DNA from: Cellvibrio sp. pealriver
GTDB taxonomy: Bacteria; Pseudomonadota; Gammaproteobacteria; Pseudomonadales; Cellvibrionaceae
Direction: 5' to 3'
Assembly (NCBI RefSeq): GCF_001183545.1
Contig: NZ_KQ236688.1
Location: 1,889,149-1,953,148, forward strand
Length of the DNA stretch: 64,000 nt
Shown here: piece by piece, positions 56,045 to 64,000 of the stretch
Position numbering within the stretch: the stretch's first letter is position 1
Layout: every line of letters begins with the position of its first letter
Position numbers and translations under genes: made by a program
Notes under the pieces: model-generated
Databases searched by the model: none
Seen by the model: only the letters and a program-made list of their open reading frames with translations
Told to the model about the DNA's origin: nothing

Positions 56045-58396
56045 TCAATTAGCAGGCAGTTCAATATTGCCCGGTGCACCACCACCAACGGATACATTTC
56101 CATTATTAAGCACAAAAGTCACAACCTGTGTCTGCAATTCTGCCGTCACTTGAGGTGCTCCACCTTCAGGACGTAACAGCGATGCATGTCCACCGGCAGT
56201 ATGTTTGACATAACCACGACCTAGTTGCGTTGTGCCCAATCCAAGTTGGGTAGCGCCCAGTAGCGATGCCATTGCCGATGTACCCGTCAAAGGCGCTACC
56301 GCTGCACCGTTAGGGATCACGATATCGTTATTGATTTGCTGTACCAAAGCAGGAACACCCAGCGCTGCCAGTGTTTGCATGTAGTTCACAGGATCACCGG
56401 CATCCATCGCACTTTGGGCTGCATAAAGGAAGCGCTCATAATTGCTAGTACCCACATTAACGCCACTGGCTCCCAAGCCACCATTGATAACCGGCGCGAA
56501 AGTTGCCGAGTTCACCAAAATTTGTGCAACCTGGGTACCCGCCGCACTGGTCACAATACCGCGCACAGGATTAAGGTTGGAGGGCAGGCCGACTTGTGCG
56601 TCGTTAGCAATCGCCATCTGGTTAACCGTGGTGAACACGCTCCCCAAAATACCGCCCAGAGATACACCCACCACATACACACGGTTCACATCCAACCCTG
56701 TACTGACTGATTTGCGGATCTCGGTATTGATGCCACCAAGGCTGGCGTTAAGGTTCAACAGATCCATTACCGCCTGACGGTTGTTATCGCGTGTATTGGT
56801 CAGATAGCCAAGATTAATGAATTGGGCACCTGAGCCATCGGTAGAACCCGGTGTTTCAAAGTTCATCGGCGCAGGCGCTCCACCAGAACCCGCTACATTA
56901 AAGTGACGCTCATGCGGAGCATTGGCACCATAGAGCGCCGCAAAAGGAATGGATTTGCTTTTCTCGACGTTGAGCACATTCACAAACGCACTATTGGCAG
57001 GAACACCATGCACCGGCAGATCGATCGCGACCGTTGCCACGCAGCGAGCAGCGAGCGTATGCCCAAGCGCTACGACAGAGGTGCGGTCACTGGTTATACC
57101 GTGCACATAAATAACCGTTGGATAACCCGTCGCGGCATAAATCTGACCGCAATTGGCCGCACCCGCATAGCCAGGCACCCAATTATCCTGCGGCAGGGTG
57201 ACTTGCAAAGGCACGGATTCATCACTGGTTTTTGCTGCAAACGGATAGCGATAAGTCACGTTGTAGCTGCCATCTACATCCCTTGGAACCGTTACCCCCA
57301 AAGCACCTGCCAAAGTGAGGTCTGGCTTCCAACTGCGTTTGAGGTATTCACCAAAGCCCAAACCGGTCGCTGCTGTTTGGTAATAAGGCAACTTGATATA
57401 ACCGGTGTAGAGTTTCCCCACATTCGCCGCAAGTGCGCTGCTGAAGTTATTGAAATCGATCCCCGTCAGACCAGAGATACCCACATCACGCGCTTTCGGT
57501 GTCGGCAGTAGATTGAGCGAATCCAATTGCATCGCGTTAGCAACGGCTGTACTGGGCGCAGCACCAGCGGCAATTTGCATACCTGCAATCACCGCACGCG
57601 GTGAAGCCATCGCCACCAAACCGGTTGTCGGATCGGTTGTTGTAAAGGTGTAGGTCAATATCAATTTTTCTTTCGCTGCTGCGGCAGACAACTGGCCGCC
57701 ACTAACCGCAGAGAGAAAACCGCTTGCCAGAGTTTCCCAACCAATAATTGCATTGCGCACAGGAACCAGTCCGCCCAGAGTCTCGTAACTTGGGTCGCGC
57801 AAGGCGTTATAAGTCCAGGAGCGGGTTAGCGCAGCGCCGCCGGAATCTTTCAGATCATTGGTGAGAATGACCAAATACTTGGTTTTGGGCTTGAGCGGTT
57901 TGGTCGGGCGAATACGGATAACGTTATTCGTGCCGCCATCTTGCGATGCCACCACGGCATCAAAACTCGCCAAGCCAGTAACACCCACAATATTGGCGGG
58001 ATTCAGCGCATCTTTACCGCCAGTATTCAATTCCACCAGGAAAACAGTTTTGGAAGCCATCACCGAATCAGGGTTAACACTCGCACTCAGCAAAATGTCG
58101 AAAAATGCCGATGTGGAAAATCCATCCAACTGGTTCATTGTGGCGCGGACAGGGTCGCTTGGAGCCCCTAAATCTGCCGTACCGTCCGATTCAGCGGCTT
58201 TGGCAAAAATCAGGTCAGTATTAAATGGGATATCCGAGGTTACAGGGTCAAATCGCGGATGGGTTCCGGGTTTAAAAACACTGGCCGCTGGCGGCTCGGG
58301 TGCTTTTTCAGTCCCGCTACCACCGCCACAGCCATGCAGTGTTAACAGAGACCCAATAAGAGCAGATAGCAGGAGCTGATTCATCTTATTTTTCAT
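56045..58396 (-). CDS. VolA/Pla-1-like lipoprotein lipase
   Basis: Predicted lipase of 783 aa from ATG 58396 (AGGAAG site). The longer frame to 58654 would overlap parE and was rejected. Lipobox LHGC at residues 22-25 is followed by a Gly-rich segment. The N-terminal part is the bacterial virulence factor lipase domain (HPRFDPVTSDIPFNTDLIF). The alpha/beta hydrolase core has YVHGITSDRTS and the serine elbow VGVSLGGILGS. It likely acts on extracellular lipids or fatty esters; it stands alone. Confidence 0.85.
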   Translation of the reverse strand: MKNKMNQLLLSALIGSLLTLHGCGGGSGTEKAPEPPAASVFKPGTHPRFDPVTSDIPFNTDLIFAKAAESDGTADLGAPSDPVRATMNQLDGFSTSAFFDILLSASVNPDSVMASKTVFLVELNTGGKDALNPANIVGVTGLASFDAVVASQDGGTNNVIRIRPTKPLKPKTKYLVILTNDLKDSGGAALTRSWTYNALRDPSYETLGGLVPVRNAIIGWETLASGFLSAVSGGQLSAAAAKEKLILTYTFTTTDPTTGLVAMASPRAVIAGMQIAAGAAPSTAVANAMQLDSLNLLPTPKARDVGISGLTGIDFNNFSSALAANVGKLYTGYIKLPYYQTAATGLGFGEYLKRSWKPDLTLAGALGVTVPRDVDGSYNVTYRYPFAAKTSDESVPLQVTLPQDNWVPGYAGAANCGQIYAATGYPTVIYVHGITSDRTSVVALGHTLAARCVATVAIDLPVHGVPANSAFVNVLNVEKSKSIPFAALYGANAPHERHFNVAGSGGAPAPMNFETPGSTDGSGAQFINLGYLTNTRDNNRQAVMDLLNLNASLGGINTEIRKSVSTGLDVNRVYVVGVSLGGILGSVFTTVNQMAIANDAQVGLPSNLNPVRGIVTSAAGTQVAQILVNSATFAPVINGGLGASGVNVGTSNYERFLYAAQSAMDAGDPVNYMQTLAALGVPALVQQINNDIVIPNGAAVAPLTGTSAMASLLGATQLGLGTTQLGRGYVKHTAGGHASLLRPEGGAPQVTAELQTQVVTFVLNNGNVSVGGGAPGNIELPAN

Positions 58397-58527
58397 GGCG
58401 ACTTCCTGAGCAGATGTTATGGAATTATGAAGAAAGTGTAGCCAAGTTTTGCCAAGGAGCGAATTTGTTAACAAGGATCTGTAACAGATCACAGTCGCCA
58501 TCAAAAGAATGCGCACACCCATAACGA

Positions 58528-58557
58528 AAAAGGCAAACCGCGGTGGGTTTGCCTTTT
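58528..58557. terminator. Terminator after parE
   Basis: Perfect 12-bp arms (58528-58539 with 58546-58557, six-base loop) with A and T tracts, 35 bases past the parE stop. Confidence 0.8.
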
Positions 58558-58592
58558 GTAGGGGTGTAACTGAAATACGAACCGTCAAAAAA

Positions 58593-60485
<1,893 letters not shown>

Positions 60486-60547
60486 TTAATTGATATCTGT
60501 GAATGGATGTCTGTAAATGTAAGAACTGTAAATTCAAAAGCGGTGAA

Positions 60548-61129
60548 TTAAACATATGTTTGCTGAAAAAATGTAATGCAATCGTCAAGATAACGCTCAA
60601 ACCCCTGGAATGCGTGATCGCCACCTTCTTCTATCGTTTGCTTGCAGCCGGCATATTTTTGCACTGCCTGACGATAATCCAGAGTTTCATCGCCCGTCTG
60701 TAATAACAGCCAATAATTGGCTGGGCGCGTGATGGGTATGTCGGCTGCAATAATTTCAGTGATATGCCCAGCATGTAAACGGTAGCTATCATCCGTGCGA
60801 TAACTTTTCAGGTCAACCTCTAAATAGGCGGGCATAAAATCTTGCGGCCGCACGGCTGGGTTAATCAGCACGGCTTTCAAGTTATATTTTTCTGCTAACC
60901 AGGTTGCCCAAAACCCACCCAACGAACTGCCCATTACATAAACAGGTTGCGGCAAAAGGCTTTTCACCAGTTGCTCTAATTGATATTGGGTTTGCGCTGG
61001 GTAAGGCGGCAGCTGGGGACAATAAAACGCAATGTCAGGATGAACGGATGACAGCCACCGCGCTGTCTGCTGTGCTTTAAAAGAGAGAGGAGAGCTAAGA
61101 AACCCGTGGATGTACAGCAGTGTGGCCAT
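60548..61129 (-). CDS. yqiA: YqiA-type alpha/beta hydrolase
   Basis: Esterase of 193 aa. The oxyanion segment is LLYIHGFLSSPLSFKAQ, the nucleophile elbow is GSSLGG near residue 68, the aspartate is in LQTGDETLDY and the histidine is in EGGDHAFQGF. It acts on palmitoyl-CoA or aryl esters in E. coli. It is encoded 65 bases upstream of parE and 6 bases after cpdA, in the conserved cpdA-yqiA-parE order. Confidence 0.92.
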   Translation of the reverse strand: MATLLYIHGFLSSPLSFKAQQTARWLSSVHPDIAFYCPQLPPYPAQTQYQLEQLVKSLLPQPVYVMGSSLGGFWATWLAEKYNLKAVLINPAVRPQDFMPAYLEVDLKSYRTDDSYRLHAGHITEIIAADIPITRPANYWLLLQTGDETLDYRQAVQKYAGCKQTIEEGGDHAFQGFERYLDDCITFFQQTYV

Positions 61130-61135
61130 GAACGA

Positions 61136-61918
61136 TCAATAGCCCGCGGATTTATAGTCAATCACGTATTGTTTGTCGGTAACGCGCACTACACCTGTCG
61201 CATAAGTACCATCATCGTTTAACTCAAACCAACGATAGCCCGGCATTTGGGTATCCACCGTAAAATCATCACACAAAGGTTTGAACTGAACGCATGTAGA
61301 GGGTGTTGCATAAAGTGCAAGATGGTTGCGTCGCGCACTGAATTCCTGATGGACGTGCCCCCAAATCACCATTTTGACTTGCGGGTAAGTTTCAACCAAA
61401 TTGAATAATGCATCGGCATTGCGAACGACGTATTGGTCAATCCAGACACTACCGACCGGTACTGGTTGGTGATGCAACGCAACAATTACGTGTTTGTCCG
61501 ATTGGTTTTGCAGGACATGCTCTAGAAAATCCAATTCGCTTGCGCCAAGCTGGCCGTAAACCTGCCCCGGCACACTTGAATCCAGCAACACTAACAACCA
61601 ATTCCCCAAATCGACCAAGCGCCCCTGAATGCCCAGCGTATCCTGATTGGAAGACATGATATCGGCTGAATCGTGATTACCCGCAAGCCAACTCAATGGC
61701 TGAGGAAAAAAACGGCGGATAGTGTGAGCGAAGCGGCGGTAGCAATCGACATGGCCTTCGCTGGCCACATCACCTGTGCATACTAAATGATCAAAGCCAG
61801 ACTCTACCTTTTGGATAAGCTGAAGCACATCCTCTAGGCTCTGGTCGGTATTTAACCCCAGAAGGGTTTCGCTATGTTGCGAACCCAAATGGCAATCGGT
61901 TATCTGAATCAGACGCAC
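61136..61918 (-). CDS. cpdA: 3',5'-cyclic AMP phosphodiesterase CpdA
   Basis: Calcineurin-like metallophosphoesterase, 260 aa. The dinuclear-site motifs are in order: QITDCHLG, CTGDVASEGH, AGNHDSAD, VALHHQPVPVGS and VIWGHVHQEF. It hydrolyses cAMP and so tunes CRP-type control. A small palindrome (61964-61979) lies 45 bases upstream of the start. Neighbours match E. coli. Confidence 0.93.
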   Translation of the reverse strand: MRLIQITDCHLGSQHSETLLGLNTDQSLEDVLQLIQKVESGFDHLVCTGDVASEGHVDCYRRFAHTIRRFFPQPLSWLAGNHDSADIMSSNQDTLGIQGRLVDLGNWLLVLLDSSVPGQVYGQLGASELDFLEHVLQNQSDKHVIVALHHQPVPVGSVWIDQYVVRNADALFNLVETYPQVKMVIWGHVHQEFSARRNHLALYATPSTCVQFKPLCDDFTVDTQMPGYRWFELNDDGTYATGVVRVTDKQYVIDYKSAGY

Positions 61919-61963
61919 TGTCGGCTCTCGTCCCTCGATAGTCGGGTTCTGTGGTTGATTTAT

Positions 61964-61979
61964 AGAGTGATTTCACTCT
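61964..61979. promoter_or_regulatory. Palindrome upstream of cpdA
   Basis: AGAGTGA (61964-61970) and TCACTCT (61973-61979) are perfect inverse copies with a two-base centre. The spacing differs from a CRP site (TGTGA-N6-TCACA), so the binding factor is unknown. It is about 45 bases before the cpdA ATG. Confidence 0.35.
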
Positions 61980-62124
61980 TACGACGTTGACTTGGATGTC
62001 AAACTGGATAAGTTTCAATCGCAACGATATACGCTAATCATGCTTTATGCCACCCTGTGACTGTGGAAAAATGCGCAATAGTCGTAAATTTTGTGAAGAA
62101 ATCGGGCCTTAACCCGGAGGAGTT

Positions 62125-62640
62125 TTATTCAAAACAAATGTGGGGATCCATGCTGTGGCCATGTTCAAGGCACACTTTTAACCATTCACCAAGAAAACGA
62201 TTGAGTTGATATTTTTCATCGCTGTGATACATCGCTTGATTGGGGTATTCATAGCGCGGACGCAAACGCTTGTGCCCCTCCCACGCCAACACCTCGGCAA
62301 GTTTTGCATCGTGATACATCCGCAGGGTCAACCTCGGCATAGCTAACCAGCCTGAGCTAAATCCAACCGCTTCACGACTGAGTTCCAAGGTAGTTGTGTA
62401 AGGCGAACGTTCAATAATGCGCAATACATGCAGCCAATGCTGCTCACCGCGCGCCACGATAAAACGGAACTCATGTGACGACTGCTGCTGAACCCCAGCC
62501 GAATGACTCAACGCCAATAATTTGGTCAAGCGTAAATAGTTGGCCTCGCACTCCGCCATCTGTAGCGGTAAATCCACCTTGTAACGCTCTTTGTAAGTAA
62601 CGTATTCAGGTTGAGCTTTGGCGGTGCGCAATGTGAACAT
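62125..62640 (-). CDS. DUF1249 protein (YqiB-like)
   Basis: Protein of 171 aa read from ATG 62640, with AAGG just upstream; the longer frame begins with TTG at 62661. The DUF1249 pattern is clear: CEANYLRLTKLL, a central beta sheet (LHVLRIIERSPYTTTLEL) and a closing RPRYEYPNQAMYHSDEKYQ. It is located between nudF and cpdA as in E. coli yqiB. Function unknown. Confidence 0.88.
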   Translation of the reverse strand: MFTLRTAKAQPEYVTYKERYKVDLPLQMAECEANYLRLTKLLALSHSAGVQQQSSHEFRFIVARGEQHWLHVLRIIERSPYTTTLELSREAVGFSSGWLAMPRLTLRMYHDAKLAEVLAWEGHKRLRPRYEYPNQAMYHSDEKYQLNRFLGEWLKVCLEHGHSMDPHICFE

Positions 62641-62804
62641 AAAAGCCTTGGGTTTTCCCAAAAAGGATTATAAAAATTCCCTACAAAAACCGTGCGGTAA
62701 CGGATAGATAGAGAAAAGAAACACAAGTCTGTGCGTTAAAGCAAGATCGCACCCGTAATGGAAGTGTTAGCCAGAGTTCTAGTTAAGTCAATGGCTGAAA
62801 AAAA

Positions 62805-63428
62805 TTATTCGCAAGCCGCTTGATTTTGTAATCGAGACCGATTTAATTGCAGCCACTGCAAACAAATTAATGCCGCAGCATTATTAAATGCTCCGTCCAG
62901 CAAGACCGCAAAAACATCTTCGGCAGAAAATACATGCACGCGAATATCTTCGCCTTCTTCCGGCAACCCGTACACACCACCTGCGTGCTGTAGATCGCAA
63001 AGGCCGCAATAAAGATGTAACTTTTCATTGCACCCACCGGGGCTTGATAAATAATTACAAATATATTCCAACGCATAAGGTTCAACGTTCGCCTCTTCCA
63101 TAAGCTCGCGCCGTGCAACTTCTTCCGGCGACTCACCTGGCTCAAGCATGCCGGCAACGACTTCGTAACACCATGGGCCACTTGGCTCATCCAAAGCGCC
63201 AACACGAAATTGTTCCACCATACCAATCAGGTCGCGCACAGGATCGTAAAGCACAACCGCTACCGCTTCACCTCGTACAAATAATTCACGCCCGATTTCC
63301 TGCCCCCAACCGCCATCAAACAATTTATGCCTGAGAAATACTTTTTCAACCCGAAAGAAACGTTTGTACATTTCTTCCCGACGAATTATCTCAACATCAG
63401 CTCGTGTGAATTGGGGTTTTTCGATCAT
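62805..63428 (-). CDS. nudF: ADP-ribose pyrophosphatase NudF
   Basis: Nudix hydrolase of 207 aa from ATG 63428 (the longer frame to 63557 would enter thiC). The Nudix box runs over residues about 95-117, with Gly in AGMLEPGES and the catalytic RRELMEEANV. The N-terminal half (VFLRHKLFDGGWGQEIGREL) matches the E. coli NudF dimerisation domain. It removes ADP-ribose. It is followed by DUF1249 and cpdA, as in enterics. Confidence 0.92.
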   Translation of the reverse strand: MIEKPQFTRADVEIIRREEMYKRFFRVEKVFLRHKLFDGGWGQEIGRELFVRGEAVAVVLYDPVRDLIGMVEQFRVGALDEPSGPWCYEVVAGMLEPGESPEEVARRELMEEANVEPYALEYICNYLSSPGGCNEKLHLYCGLCDLQHAGGVYGLPEEGEDIRVHVFSAEDVFAVLLDGAFNNAAALICLQWLQLNRSRLQNQAACE

Positions 63429-63441
63429 GATAATGCCTGTT

Positions 63442-63470
63442 AAAAGTCTCCCCTTTTGCAGGGGAGACGG
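63442..63470 (-). terminator. Hairpin between thiC and nudF
   Basis: Perfect 8-bp stem (63446-63453 with 63461-63468, seven-base loop). On the minus strand it is followed by TTTT, so it may end thiC transcripts 12-35 bases after the stop, although the T-run is short and some read-through into nudF is likely. Confidence 0.6.
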
Positions 63471-63480
63471 GATAGAAAAA

Positions 63481-64000
<520 letters not shown>

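Noticed and set aside
61964..61979. CRP site for cpdA feedback
   Set aside because: The arms are 2 bases apart instead of 6 and the half-sites differ from TGTGA/TCACA.

Overview
The window looks like chromosomal DNA of a cellulose- or polysaccharide-degrading gammaproteobacterium close to Cellvibrio (Cellvibrionaceae). Evidence: gene orders shared with pseudomonads and enterics (sdhE divergent from ygfZ; arsC-wrbA-DUF2069; hda, DUF2066, then purM-purN; radA; thiC-nudF-DUF1249-cpdA-yqiA-parE), combined with a family 9 glycoside hydrolase and several lipoproteins carrying the long Ser/Ala-rich linkers typical of Cellvibrio secreted proteins. The genus call is inference; no rRNA gene is present. 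No tRNA, rRNA, prophage or CRISPR array was seen.

Layout. 1-2.4 kb: sdhE, ygfZ and an HDOD gene. 2.4-5.8 kb: a divergent locus with a hemerythrin-like protein plus a small His-rich membrane protein on one side, and two flavin split-barrel proteins on the other, one of them extended by GAF and winged-helix-like domains; inverted repeats lie between. 5.8-14.1 kb: housekeeping and stress genes (avtA, a CheY-like regulator, yihY, arsC, wrbA, sppA). 14.1-24.5 kb: an accessory carbohydrate-oxidation region: membrane AraC regulator, exported amidohydrolase, a lipoprotein fusing a sugar-dehydrogenase propeller to a diheme cytochrome, a GMC oxidoreductase with its small subunit, an exported TIM-barrel isomerase-like protein and a lipoprotein cellulase (GH9). 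24.5-30 kb: hda, DUF2066, purM, purN, DUF3108 and a SlyD-type isomerase. 30-35 kb: a GldA/GldFG-like ABC system with DUF4340. 35-41 kb: hsp20 behind a sigma-32-type promoter, dapE, a repeat-in-terminator element, a lipoprotein with exact 21-residue leucine-rich repeats and a VAO-type flavin oxidase.

41-52 kb: a methyltransferase, a complete IS3-family element (42234-43511), an orphan PEP-CTERM protein, DUF1461, an MFS transporter, a Gfo/Idh/MocA oxidoreductase, a DUF4442 protein, a BtuFCD-like importer and a Mak-type fructokinase, most of them in one leftward series. 51.8-55.9 kb: two tandem PilZ proteins, a periplasmic binding-like protein, radA and a PDC-membrane protein. 56-64 kb: a VolA/Pla-1-like lipase and the parE-yqiA-cpdA-DUF1249-nudF block, ending in the 3' part of thiC, which runs off the window.

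The points most worth following are the divergent hemerythrin/PNPOx-GAF locus with its putative operators, the periplasmic sugar-oxidation cluster, the exactly alternating LRR lipoprotein, and several nested inverted-repeat elements, including one that appears to sit inside the loop of a terminator. All functions are read from motifs and gene order; no database search was run.
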